DNA of 64,000 nt, from assembly GCA_012934845.2 (NCBI GenBank), contig WNNJ02002693.1:1-64000 (forward strand), given 5' to 3'. Of the stretch, positions 35,153-44,869 are shown piece by piece. The notes below the pieces were generated by a model. It worked only from the letters and a program-made list of their open reading frames with translations. It searched no databases and was not told where the DNA came from. A program made the position numbers and the translations under genes. The stretch comes from Pomphorhynchus laevis. Lineage: Eukaryota > Acanthocephala > Palaeacanthocephala > Echinorhynchida > Pomphorhynchidae. The stretch's first letter is position 1. Each line of letters starts with the position of its first letter.

Positions 35153-35288
35153 CTTTTCCACCAATCAGGAATGAACCACCGATAATTTCTGCAAGTCCGA
35201 AAACGCATCGATAAGTTCTGGCATAAGGACGGAATTGTGTAAGGTCATAAAAAGGAAATGCTCTGTTAAGTTTGCCAAACTCTCCTTT
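35153..35288 (-). CDS. TMEM35/NACHO-like protein, coding exon 2
   Basis: 45 codons plus one base: KGEFGKLNRAFPFYDLTQFR then TYRCVFGLAEIIGGSFLIGG. This matches the TMEM35 block that in vertebrates reads L-KSIGALEVACGI and precedes the second membrane segment. Acceptor ATTTTAG at 35289, phase 0 in, phase 1 out. The intron to exon 1 is only 184 bp. Confidence 0.85.
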
Positions 35289-35472
35289 CTAAAATAAAAC
35301 AGTGATCAATTCAAAATTGTAGTTTAAAGTTAAAATTAATAGACAACAAATAAAATGTCTTCATCAAGTATTCAGTAGAAGTCATCTTTCAATAATTGAC
35401 GTTTCATCTTTACCACAAAAAGTGTATTAAATGTAAAAAACACGATCCGTTTTCGTTTTTGGCATAACTTAC

Positions 35473-35580
35473 CAGAGTTTCATGAAAATTTGGTGTAAAG
35501 TTAGGTGTTACTTTCGATGACCCATAGAAAATCAGGAAACATCCTAAAGCAATTGATAGTAATTCTGTAATGGCCTTCAT
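35473..35580 (-). CDS. TMEM35/NACHO-like protein, coding exon 1
   Basis: First 36 residues, MKAITELLSIALGCFLIFYG then SSKVTPNF. Compare the start of TMEM35A (LSVALGLFFVFMGTIKLTP): same membrane segment and the K-TP motif after it. TMEM35A (NACHO) is an ER membrane chaperone needed to assemble nicotinic acetylcholine receptors; TMEM35B is a paralogue. Joined with exons 2 and 3 it gives a 206-aa protein with four membrane segments (about 4-20, 64-79, 87-104, 116-133). Donor CTG|GTAAGT at 35472, phase 0. Family assignment is firm; which paralogue, and thus the receptor role, is inference. Confidence 0.85.
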
Positions 35581-36047
35581 CTGAAAAAAATATATTAATC
35601 GTTTAAAAGTGTTTAATTTTTAATTCTTTTTTACTGGAATAGATTATAATAAAACACATAAAAGATATAAACAAGATATACTAATAATATAGATTATATA
35701 AAATTATATCAAAGATTAACCGGAAATTTAAACTTTAGATTAATAAAAACTTGACACTTCATTTGATAAATCCATATATATATATATATATATGATACTT
35801 ATACCAAAATTAAATCAATGAGGCAGTTTGTAAAATATATATTTTTATTTGAGATAACAATCATATAAATTAATTAATATTATTATAAACTAATTATATT
35901 TTATTAACAAAAAATATAAAAAATTAATTTCCAATATTTATATAACATCGCGTGTTGCTAGAACTTAACAGCAAGTCTAAATATGTTTTAAAATAAAATA
36001 TCTTAAAGATAGTTTATCTGTCTGCCTTAATCAATTTGTTCATAAAT
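35581..36047. other. Upstream of NACHO/TMEM35, nothing recognised
   Basis: AT-rich, with a short (TA) run near 35777-35792. Promoter expected but not identifiable. Confidence 0.35.
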
Positions 36048-36211
36048 AATTATTGGATTTGGATCAAAGAAAATAGGAAATTATTTTATTGATATTTGGC
36101 TAACTATACTGTTAGCATCTTCAGAGGTAATTTTCTGAAGATGCTAACAGTATAGTTAGCGAAATATCAATAAAATAATTTCCTATTTTCTTTGATCCAG
36201 ATCTAATAATT
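36048..36211. repeat. Foldback with 77-bp inverted arms and hammerhead-like strands
   Basis: Arms 36048-36124 and 36135-36211 with about three mismatches and a 10-nt loop (AGGTAATTTT). The right arm reads CTGAAGATGCTAACAG then TATAGTTAGCGAAATATC: a CUGANGA strand, a GCTAAC/GTTAGC stem, GAAA, and AUAUC, which is the order of a minimal type I hammerhead with a two-bp stem III. Stem II has one extra U beside the core, so it is degenerate. This suggests two PLE ends joined head to head. Confidence 0.6.
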
Positions 36212-36654
36212 TGTTTATCAATAATTGATCAGTATCAACTATTTTAAACAGTTTGTTCATGCTAAATACAGGTTTTAGTATTCGTGCTCGCTGTTGTAGA
36301 AATATGGTCTAAGGGAACGAATCCAATATTATCACATCTTCACTACAACAAATATCTTATCTGTTCAAATATGTCATAAAAAACATTGTATAAACCATAA
36401 ATTACTGCGCTATCATTGCAATTCATAGATCTACGTAAAATGCAATTTTACATAAGAATTTTTAAAAATTTTAATGCCATTTTGTCATATTGGCTATGTT
36501 CACCTAGACATCAGAAAATCACGCTTGGTATAAAAATAAATATTTTAGTTTGTAAAGCAAAAATTAAAAAATGTCATTCCAAAAACAGAAATTCAAAATT
36601 TCTCAAATATTTTAAATAGTTGATAGTGATCCACATTATTGATAAATAATCATT
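36212..36654. other. Intergenic between foldbacks, nothing recognised
   Basis: AT-rich; no feature supported. Confidence 0.35.
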
Positions 36655-36760
36655 TGAGCTGGATCAAAGAAAGAAGGAACATTTTATTTGATATTTCGCT
36701 AACTAATCTTAACATCTTTAGAAAATTACACCATTTCTTTGATCAAGCTCCAATAATTCT
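36655..36760 (-). repeat. Single-arm relative of the 36.1-kb foldback
   Basis: On the minus strand it shares TAATTTTCTAAAGATGTTAA, GTTAGCGAAATATCAA and TTTCTTTGATCCAGCTC with the foldback's right arm. CUGANGA has become CTAAAGA. Only one arm plus a shortened end (TTTGATCAAGCTCC) is present. Confidence 0.55.
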
Positions 36761-37285
36761 TTATTTCTCAAATATTTTGTAAAACCAATCGATAACAGAA
36801 GGAATAGTATTTAAATTTAAAATTAAATTGGTCACTAGAAAGTAACATTCCTATTCACAAATTATGATAATATTTTCATTAAATATTTCCTTTCAATGTG
36901 TTTTCAGCCTTTCGAGTAGTGGTATCACAAATTCTCAAGAATTTACTGGCATCGGTGAAAAAAAGTTTAATCAGGATTGTTCCCAAGCATTTACACTGTC
37001 GAGAAAGTAGCAAAGAGCATAATAAATTTTTATATAAGATGTATGTATACATTTATGCACATATACACATGTATATACGTGTATATGTATATATGCATAT
37101 ATGTATATATAGAGAGATTAATAATTTAAACAAAGCCAAGCAACAAAAAGAAAAAAATGTCTTTAACGTTTCACCGTTCATACAGGCTGTTACATACTTA
37201 ATATAATATAACATTAAGTATGATGTAGAGACCGAAATATATGGAATATATTTTTTGTTTATTAATATATGGAATATATTTCAGC
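36761..37285. other. Intergenic, nothing recognised
   Basis: AT-rich with alternating TATATG/CATATA runs near 37060-37110, which produce a spurious 102-codon frame. Confidence 0.35.
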
Positions 37286-37423
37286 CCCTATATGGAATTA
37301 GGGCCGAAACCTGATAACATAGCAAATCCTCTTAATGACCTCTAAGCATTAATCTTATACATCGTCTATAATTAATAAAACAATTCATAAAAACTGAGTT
37401 TTATTTTAAATTTAAATTTTAAC
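37286..37423 (+). repeat. Naiad pLTR copy n7, left of the LINE D 3' half
   Basis: Begins in a shortened core (CAGCCCCTATATGG, then AGGGCCGAAACCTGATAACA) and runs to AAATTTTAAC at the LINE border. Helix a is partly kept (GCCC/GGGC) and the 5' strand of helix b is lost. Confidence 0.75.
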
Positions 37424-37459
37424 TTGATTAAAACCAACAAGGATCGAAATGACTTTCAA
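37424..37459 (+). repeat. Right copy of 36-bp target duplication
   Basis: Partner of 12666-12701, one mismatch. It starts the second half of the same LINE D copy and keeps the ancestral CGA codon. Confidence 0.75.
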
Positions 37460-38222
37460 AATATCCAAAACATTGTTTATCGATGGTCTTTAAACACTGG
37501 AATTTCATTGAATATTAAAAAGTGTGCACATATGAGATTAGGTCATAGCAATGTGAGTCAAGAATATTTTATTGACAATGAGTTTGTTGTTACCACGCAG
37601 TCCATTCTAGATCTTGGTATAATTGTTCAAAACAATCTGAAAACACGTGCTAACACTGATAGGATTTGTAACGCAGCAAGAAAAATGACCTATATTGTCG
37701 AAAATTGCTTTAAAGATTTATCTCCCGTTTGTGTTGTGCGTTTATATAATGCTCTTATAAGACCGATATTAGAATATGTGTCACCAGTAGTCTTTCCGTG
37801 TACGCGTACAGAACTTGATCAATTAGAGCTCATACTTAGACGGTTCACGAAATTATGTCCTCAGGTACGATATCTTCCCTATGAGGCACGAATAAAAAGT
37901 TTGAATATGCCGACAGTGCGTGAAAGGTTCCTTCTTTTCGACCTTCTAGCTATGTATCGACTAGTTAATAAAGATGAAAATTTTCCAGCAAATAGAGTTA
38001 AACTCAATGAACGGGATGGACGTAGAGGGCACTCGAAAGTACTAGTAGTACATGAGCACGGAAAATACCCTCGTCATTTCCGACTGTCTCATCGAGCGGT
38101 GAATATTTGGAATCGTCTTCCAGTTGATGTCGTTGCGGTGCATACAATCAATGAATTTAAATCCAATATAAATAACTGGATTCGAAATGAGAACGAGTGG
38201 TGGTTGCTGCAGTACCCATGGT

Positions 38223-38226
<4 letters not shown>

Positions 38227-38315
<89 letters not shown>
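38227..38315. repeat. (TA)n microsatellite 1
   Basis: About 43 uninterrupted TA units directly after the LINE D stop codon. Confidence 0.95.
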
Positions 38316-38320
<5 letters not shown>

Positions 38321-38376
38321 TGTGGGTGTTTTTCTCACAGCTGGGGTCCTTTTCAATGAACTCTTTTTTTCAATAA

Positions 38377-38491
38377 ATATTATCTCACCAATATTTCCAG
38401 CAGTTTGTCTTTGAGAAAATAAACAACAAAGTTCAATAAATAACTTTGTTGTTTATTTTCTCAAAGACAAACTGCTGGAAATATTGGTGAG

Positions 38492-38498
<7 letters not shown>
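38377..38498. repeat. Perfect 57-bp palindrome between two (TA)n tracts
   Basis: Arms 38377-38433 and 38442-38498 are perfectly complementary, with an 8-nt spacer (CAATAAAT). Includes TTATCTCACCAATATTTCCA on the left and its complement on the right. Perfect arms mean a recent origin, ongoing correction, or an assembly artefact. Confidence 0.85.

Positions 38499-38572
<74 letters not shown>
38494..38572. repeat. (TA)n microsatellite 2
   Basis: About 38 TA units following the right arm of the palindrome. Confidence 0.9.
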
Positions 38573-38577
<5 letters not shown>

Positions 38578-38665
38578 TATATATATACGATTTTTTTCTT
38601 GTATTAATTTTTTTGTGAGCGGTCAAAACAGCCTTATGGCTATGACCTGTAGTAATAATAAATAA

Positions 38666-38790
38666 TATAAATTAAATAAAATTTATATAATAATTATTAA
38701 TTACTTATAATTATTTATTATATAATTTTTATTTAGCCTTATTTTTTAATTTATAAATAATATGAAGTAGAATCAGTTAGCTGATCTGAT
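38666..38790 (+). repeat. Naiad pLTR right part, after the LINE D 3' half
   Basis: AT-rich middle (TATAATTTTTATTTAGCC) and terminus AATCAGTTAGCTGATCTGAT. Together with 37286-37423 it makes one pLTR interrupted by LINE D sequence. Confidence 0.7.
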
Positions 38791-38829
38791 AAGCAATAAA
38801 TGAAAGTAAATATAAGAAAAAACAAAAAA

Positions 38830-38868
38830 TTTCAAAAACGTTTTGGACAGAAGCCTTCTTCAATTATA
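38830..38868 (-). repeat. Degenerate PLE hammerhead remnant
   Basis: Minus strand reads TTGAAGAAGGCTTCTGTCC then AAAACGTTTTTGAAA. This matches the usual PLE hammerhead layout (CUGANGA, short stem, GAAAC, GUU) with decay at the first C and at GAAA. It is a different PLE type from the Naiads. Confidence 0.5.
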
Positions 38869-39279
38869 AAAAAATTAAGGATATTAATTTTAATCTCTTT
38901 AATTTAAAAAAACTGAGATTAATTTAAGCTTAAAAAATTAAAGAGATAAATTATACAATAAATAATTACAATAAATTATACATGCAAGAACAAGATCTTA
39001 CCAACACTGCTCGATCTGATACGCTTACTGTAAACTTACAACTTGGTTTGGATTCCTAACGCAAAATAGATCAGTTGGCTGAATCTAAGTATTTTGGTAC
39101 TAAATATTTTCGCATTATGTAAGCTTAAGCACAAAATATTCCTATTGTCGTTACAATTACCGTTTATCTACTACAATCTACAACGTACTGATGATACAGA
39201 AGCTTTCATAGTGTGGGGTTTGCCGGCGGGACTTCGCTACCACCGCCGGTGGTATGCTTCGAAGACACGGACCACAACA
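38869..39279. other. Intergenic, nothing recognised
   Basis: AT-rich. Contains an isolated Naiad-terminus-like word (CAGTTGGCTGAATCTAAGTA near 39071-39090), then becomes GC-richer toward family B at 39200. Confidence 0.35.
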
Positions 39280-40815
39280 GCATGTCCAGGATCAGGTCAT
39301 ATGGGTACCAATATCCCAGCTGTCCTCGATGTCTCTCGCAATGCGCCCATCGTTTATAAAGACGCTTCAATTGACAATTCGAATTGTATTGAGATTCTTA
39401 CACGATGCGCACGCGTCAACCGCCAAAATTTCATAAGGAAGCATGCCAGCGGTTGCGACAAAGTTTTCCGAGCTTATGGGTGCAGTCGCATCACATCCTA
39501 TCGACAAACAAGCGTGGTTGCAACTATTATGCTTTCCGAAAACTGCGCTTCGTGTTCCACAGTGGAATTCAGGATCTACATCATTTCTCACGTCCACAAT
39601 ACGCAGAGCCTACTCAAACTACAAATATCCTATCGAAGTAACTGTACCGGTTAACCCTCACCACACTTGCACCAATGACACGAAGGACGACGATCTGATT
39701 CGATGAAAGGCCTGTAAAAAGATCGAAGACGGCGATATCCCCTAATAGTCAGTATTGTTTAGAGCGAATCAACCATTCTGCCGTACGACCATCCCACAGC
39801 TGCTACACTACAAGCAAATCATCCTCCCAGAAGACCCACGGCTTACCCACAACATCTCCGGTGCAATCCAACGAGGAATGCATAATCGTTACAACAAGAA
39901 TCAGTGCTTTCGACACTAAGATCCTTCCCTCCATCTTCCACGGGCGGTTGTGATGGTCTTAGTTCAATGCACTTGCTGAATCTGCTAGGCCACTCTTCAT
40001 AAGCCGCCGCCAAAAGCCTAGCATAGTCATTGATGAAACTCATATCGGTGCTCCTCAGTGCAAACGTGCCTGATAACGCTGTCAGCATTGTATGCGGCGG
40101 CAAGCTTCTGGCTTTCCGGATGGACGGTGGAATTAGGCCGATTGCGGTTGACCTCACCAATCGACGTATACCAACAAAACTTTCCTGTCGGGTAGCTTCC
40201 GAGCTCCATGTAGGTCGATATCAAACAGTCCAGTTGGGTGTCAGCATCAGTCGCGAGATCGAAGTTTCGGTACACGCCTATCGCAAATTTTTACGCAACT
40301 TTACTCTGTTCACCTTCATCGGCACTCGCCTAGACAATCATTCTTTCTACCGCATTTGCTTGAAGGATCGGTACTAATTGCCGCGAACAGTATCGCTGTA
40401 TTTGTGGATAAGTTCTGAAAAACAGCATCCACGCTCTCTCCTGTAGCAAAAGCAAAATCCGCTTCATCCGCCACATCCCAGTGAACGAGTTGTTGCGAAT
40501 TACGCTCGCCGCTGCTAGAATCCCGTCTCGCCTCGAGTAAACAGGCCTTGCCCATAAAGCGGGAAAGCGGCCCGACGGAGCGACGCTATTCCCTTGGGAA
40601 GCCGGCAAAATCCTTGGAAAGAATTGCACTTGTCCCAACATGTTGGCTGCCAGTCACGTCGCCCACTACGACTCCTCTGCAGGCGCAATCGCGGCTGTGG
40701 AATCGTTGGGTGCAGTAGGGCTAAAAGCAACAGCGCTCTTGCAGCAGCTGGTTAATAAACTAAGACGCAAACCGGAGAATCGCGCTCTTTTAAGTCGCTT
40801 ATGCAGCGACTGAGC
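39280..40815 (+). mobile_element. RT element family B, copy 1 (internally deleted)
   Basis: GC-richer island with ordered fragments of one RT protein: LMGAVASHPIDKQAWLQLLC and FPKTALRVPQ (39440-39560), then LLSANVPDNA, MDGGIRPIAVDLTNRRIPTK (about 40120) and VQLGVSISREIEVSVHAYRK (about 40235), the RT fingers; then a jump past the palm to HALSCSKSKIRFIRH (about 40425), AARIPSRLE, GKRPDGATLFPWEAGK (about 40545) and AVESLGAVGLKATALL (about 40690). The catalytic palm is absent. Broken in several places. A second copy of the C-terminal part lies at 43.3-44.0 kb. Related to, but distinct from, family A. Confidence 0.75.
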
Positions 40816-41436
40816 GTGGTGGTGCAGCGGTGCGATGCCGTCTGCTTCATTGAGTAGTCCGGTGATCTTCTAATCTCAAATTATAACTTTTAATTTTGTG
40901 TTTTAAACAGACAAATTATTACTTTACTAGATTACTACTTTTTTGTTCCTTTATTATAATATAATTTATTATTACTTTATATAATTTGCTATCATTAATA
41001 TAATGCTGCCTGGTGTTTATACCTCATATATATTTAATAAATATAAACATTATATTATAATATTATTTGATATATAGACAGACAAATTACTATTTTTTAT
41101 CTTACGGGTAATGATTCCATGGTTTGCGAATATATTGTCACTCATCCAAGGCTAAAATATACAACACCATCCTTCGTGGTATTTTCAGATGACGGCGTCT
41201 CCCAATTTACTGAAAGAGATCTTATACCATGTTAAGCCGCAATAGTTTATCTTTCGGATGTCGCGTGGTGTCTGGCAATCTTTTGCTTTAATCTAAACAC
41301 GAATCCAGTAGCCAATTCGGCGATGCTCATTTTCTCTCGCACGTCGCAATTTTGCTTTTAATAAGCAATGGCTACATTTTATCAGTTATTATTCAACATC
41401 CGACCTTTGTTCGTTAATTCCTGTTCACGTGATACT
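40816..41436. other. Intergenic, nothing recognised
   Basis: No supported feature; AT-rich. Confidence 0.35.
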
Positions 41437-41469
41437 ATTCTGACTGATGGCATCGGTATCAGTCAGAAT
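41437..41469. repeat. 12-bp perfect hairpin
   Basis: ATTCTGACTGAT (41437-41448) and ATCAGTCAGAAT (41458-41469) around GGCATCGGT. Isolated; role unknown. Confidence 0.5.
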
Positions 41470-41749
41470 GTATGTATATCATATGTATTCATAAGATACA
41501 TATGATAGACGACGTTCATCTAACACTTACACCTAAAGGAAATATCTTTTTTCTTTCTTCCTCTAGTAGTCAACGTGTTGCTGCTGTACTTTTTTACCTT
41601 ATTGTAATCGGCGTGATAGATATAAGCGAAAATCTCGTTATCGCGATAACGCAGGCCAAGTACTAAAATGCCGAACAATAAAACAGCTTTGTTCGATCAA
41701 AATAGTTTTTAAAACAATCCACTTACCATCAGCAGCATCATCATCACCT

Positions 41750-42002
41750 CAGGAGCATTGTTTGCGCTGCCACACTCGTGTTGCCGATATGCAGCAGAGC
41801 GAGAGAATGCAGTTTCTTCGGCGAAGATTTTCGCATTTTATAGACAGAGAGCAGGAAAGCAGCGAGATATATTTTGAAGTGGTCAAGCAACGGAAGAAAT
41901 GAGAGCTTGAACGGGAAGACAGAGAGCAGCATAATCGTTGTTCGTTAGCAAAATTAGCCAACAAACGGAAGAAACTCGTCAATGGCAATGAGACAGTGTA
42001 AA
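41750..42002 (+). pseudogene. Remnant of a charged, coiled-coil-like coding region
   Basis: The plus-strand frame (about 41755-42002) reads SERMQFLRRRFSHFIDREQE, then YFEVVKQRKK, a stop, ELEREDREQHNR and LANKRKKLVNG. The Arg/Glu-rich pattern resembles the C-terminal tail of transposon-associated SANT/Myb-like DNA-binding proteins, but I cannot name the family. One in-frame stop makes it a likely relic. Confidence 0.3.
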
Positions 42003-42714
42003 TAAGACAGTAAAATCTTCAGTGCAAATTTAAAATTACGATGAGAACGATGTGTCGTAGCAAACAGAGAAAAAGACAACACACAACACCGAAACCATTA
42101 TATTATATTTGCTATTACAGAAGAAACGACGTAAAAATACCGTGTTTGTACTAATATAAAATAGAAGACTTAAAAAATAAAATACGGCATAGGATCAGCT
42201 ATAACTGGCGTGAAAGAATTCTACTCGTAATGCGATATTTTCGATGCTATAACCGACTAGCGATTAGACACAATGTGTTTGATGCATCACCCACAATTTA
42301 TTCATTTTTCACGAACAAAACTAATGTCCACATTGTCAAATCGATGTAATTAATAATAACGTTAGTGACATCGGATATTTCAAATTAAGATTGATGGACG
42401 CCAGCTCGCCGAAATATACGAAACATTTACCGGCTCTTGCCTGTTAATAAGACGGTTCCGTGGAGCTCTAACGAAATTGGAACTACCGATCTAAATGCAC
42501 GATCCGAAAAATGGATTCAGATTATTTATGAAATGCTACTATTTATTTTTATAAAAAGTGTAAAAATATCACTGATAATAATTTTACATTGTGTTTCTGC
42601 TTATAAAAGTAAATACCCCACTGGAATACTATGATATCCAAGGGAGCCTGTGTAATAATCATGTAATTTTTAGTATCTTATCAAAATAACTATTGTGTTG
42701 GCAAGTTTCATTGA
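42003..42714. other. Intergenic, nothing recognised
   Basis: Mixed composition; the short frame 42437-42634 shows no domain. Confidence 0.35.
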
Positions 42715-43230
42715 TACTACAAGCAAATAGTCATATTCTTAATAAAACTAATATTGATGTCAACACTTATATATCTTGATATGAACATTAAATAAACATT
42801 AATTTGAAACTACTTTTAATTTATACCATAAAAATGACATTTAAATTTACAATAAACATATTTTTGCATGAGCATATCAGAACAGATAACTGAGTCTACG
42901 TATTTTTTACTAAATATAAAAATAAAAAATAGAGATAAATAATAAATTATTATAAGATTTTATACAATTTATTTTTATATCAAGTTAAAATTTTAAATTG
43001 AAATTTAAAATAAACGTCATTTTTATGAATAAACTAATAAATAACAAACGTTGTATCAGAATAAGAATTAGAGGTCATCAGGAGGAACTGCTATGCTGTC
43101 AGGTTTCGGTTTCTATTACTCACTCAACATAGCAACGGTGCCGAATACATGTTGCTAATGACGTATTTCATCTGATGAATTTTGATTATCTGGTGTACCT
43201 TATTCTAATATAAAAATATATTTAAGTTGA
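42715..43230. mobile_element. Naiad inverted junction: coding end (+) joined to pLTR n8 (-)
   Basis: 42715-42876 is plus-sense and matches the end of the Naiad coding region and 3' UTR (AATAAAACTAATATTGATG, CATATTTTTGCATGAGCA, as at 19220-19355). From 42877 the strand flips to a minus-sense pLTR (GATAACTGAGTCTACGTATT through the core at 43083-43142 to about 43230). In the core, helix b has a G-U closing pair and helix c has one mismatch. A second inverted Naiad arrangement besides 15-20 kb. Confidence 0.75.
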
Positions 43231-43264
43231 TTTATAAATTGTAAATTTAATATTTTAAAAATGT

Positions 43265-43985
43265 AATTACTACAGCTCGCCTAATCAGCGTTAAGGCACC
43301 CGTTGCTGGAGCATTCATACAGGCAGTTCCAATATTTACGACTGAAACTTTGCTCACAGACGAAGTCTTAAGAGTGGCAATCGCCTTACGATTAGAAGCC
43401 AATATGCCAACCCCACACGTGCCGTTGCGGTGCAGTCGTTGACAGACTAGGAACGCATGGCTTGAGTTGCTCACGTTCTAATAGCCGTTTTGCCCGTCAT
43501 TCAATGCTACACAGCATAGTTCAAAATGCACTAAGAACAGCTCACATACCGAGCCGCCTTGAACCTTCAGGTTTAATTCGCTCCGACGGAAAACGATCGG
43601 ATGGCGGAACGATGACCCCGTGGGAACGTGGGCGTTTTGATGCTGGGACGTGACATGTGTAGATCAACTGTTTCCAAGTCATTTATCTATGGCGTTGTCA
43701 GAATCAGGTACCGTAGCCACAGAAGCTGAGGAAAGAAAGAAGAAAAAGTACGAGGCCATCACATCCAGTGGCATGGATTTCATACCGATAGTTATTGAAA
43801 CTCTCGGCGCCTTGGGTAGAGAGCCTACCGTTTTTATTCGACGAGCTCGGTAAGCGTCTCCGCCTTCACTGCGACGAGCCTCGCGCAAAGACGTTTTTTC
43901 TCCAGAGGATCATCCTGGCCATGCAAAATGGCAACAAAGTTTCTATGCTGGGGACGACGGACAGAGACACTGATAACTTTTAACT
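43265..43985 (+). mobile_element. RT element family B, copy 2, C-terminal region
   Basis: Plus-strand pieces follow the family's C-terminal order: ALRLEANMPTPHVPLRCSR (about 43380), FARHSMLHSIVQNALRTAHI (about 43490), PSRLEPSGLIRSDGKRSDGG (about 43550), DQLFPSHLSMAL, then EERKKKKYEAITSSGMDFIP (about 43725), IVIETLGALG and GKRLRLHCDEPRAKTFFLQR (about 43850), ending near NGNKVSMLGT. Several breaks; fossil. Together with 39.3-40.8 kb it represents nearly the whole family. Confidence 0.75.
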
Positions 43986-44077
43986 AATAACTTTATTCTA
44001 CGTAAAAAAGTTTTATTATATTTTAATATTTTGTTGATGCATAATTCTACATTATAAGAAAAAGAAAAAATTTATCA

Positions 44078-44760
44078 AATACATTAAATAATAAAATTTT
44101 AAGAATTACAACAATTTGTAACGATATTTGATTTCTTCAAAATCATTTAAATGGTTTAATAGATACATATTATAAACTAGGTTACTATAAAAATACAATA
44201 AAAACAATATAATATAAATCAACATAATATTACTAAAAATATATTTAAACTATTGAGAAAACAATTTTTATGGATGGATAATAAATAATATACTTTGCGT
44301 TAGAATAAGATACTAGATAAGCTAATGTCATCAGAGGAAATACGTTATTAGTACGTATTTGACCCCGCTGCTATGTTGAGTAAAAGCAAAGGGGTCGAAA
44401 CCTGATAACATATTAGTTCCCCCTGGTGACCTCTAGTACTTATTCTGATGCATCGTCTATTATTTGTTAGTCAATTCATAACAATTGATTTTAATTTTAA
44501 ATTTCAATTTTAAATTTTAATTTTAAATATAAATTATATAAAATCTTGTATAATTATTTATTATTTACAATTTAATTATTTATTACTGAATTATTTATTT
44601 TATTTGTCATTACTTTTAATTTGTACAGTGTTACTTATAATGTTAAATTTTTGAGCTAGAAAAATTTTTTGCATTAAATCAGATCAGCTAACTGAGTCTA
44701 CGTATTTTATTGTATATATAATTTAAAAAATGATAAATAAAATAAATAATTATTATAATC
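44078..44760. mobile_element. Naiad 3' end with pLTR n9 (+) and inverted terminus (-)
   Basis: Plus-sense from the end of the coding region (ACATTAAATAATAAAATTTT) through the 3' UTR to the pLTR. In the core helix a is GACCCC (44361-44366) with GGGGTC (44391-44396), a compensated change from GGCCCC/GGGGCC; helix b is 7 of 8; helix c is lost. At about 44673 the sequence turns into a minus-sense terminus (AAATCAGATCAGCTAACTGA then GTCTACGTATTTTA). Confidence 0.75.
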
Positions 44761-44869
44761 ATGTGCATACATAGCCCTGATGTTTAAGACGATTCTACAA
44801 GAGAGAAAAAATATATCAATCAAATGAATAAGTTAGAATTGGTGACAAGTCACCCTGCTTATATATCTA

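Larger units (their letters stand above)
37424..38665 (+). mobile_element. LINE family D, copy 1, 3' half
   Basis: The open frame 37424-38227 (267 codons) is the RT thumb and C-terminal domain of LINE D: SLNTGISLNIKKCAHMRLG, LDLGIIVQNNL, ALIRPILEYVSPVVFP, then RGHSKVLVVHEHG, FRLSHRAVNIWNRLPVDVVA. It begins exactly where the copy ending at 12701 stops. The 3' UTR has swollen with two (TA)n tracts around a palindrome and ends with a GGTCAAAACAGCCTTATGGC stem and an ATAATAA tail near 38665. Naiad pLTR sequence flanks both sides. Confidence 0.85.

Noticed and set aside
36898-37206. 102-codon plus-strand frame with Tyr/Ile/His run
   Set aside because: It runs through a TATATG/CATATA alternating tract and has no domain or relatives.
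12702-37423. A single 24.7-kb Naiad-carried insertion into LINE D
   Set aside because: The interval contains ENPP exons 1-2 and NACHO, collinear with ENPP exon 3 outside it, so it cannot be one mobile insertion.
38042-38414. Open frames of Tyr-Ile repeats on both strands
   Set aside because: Produced by the (TA)n tract; not genes.
40330-40730. Minus-strand frames of 70-100 codons at family B
   Set aside because: The plus strand encodes the family's conserved blocks here; the minus frames match nothing.
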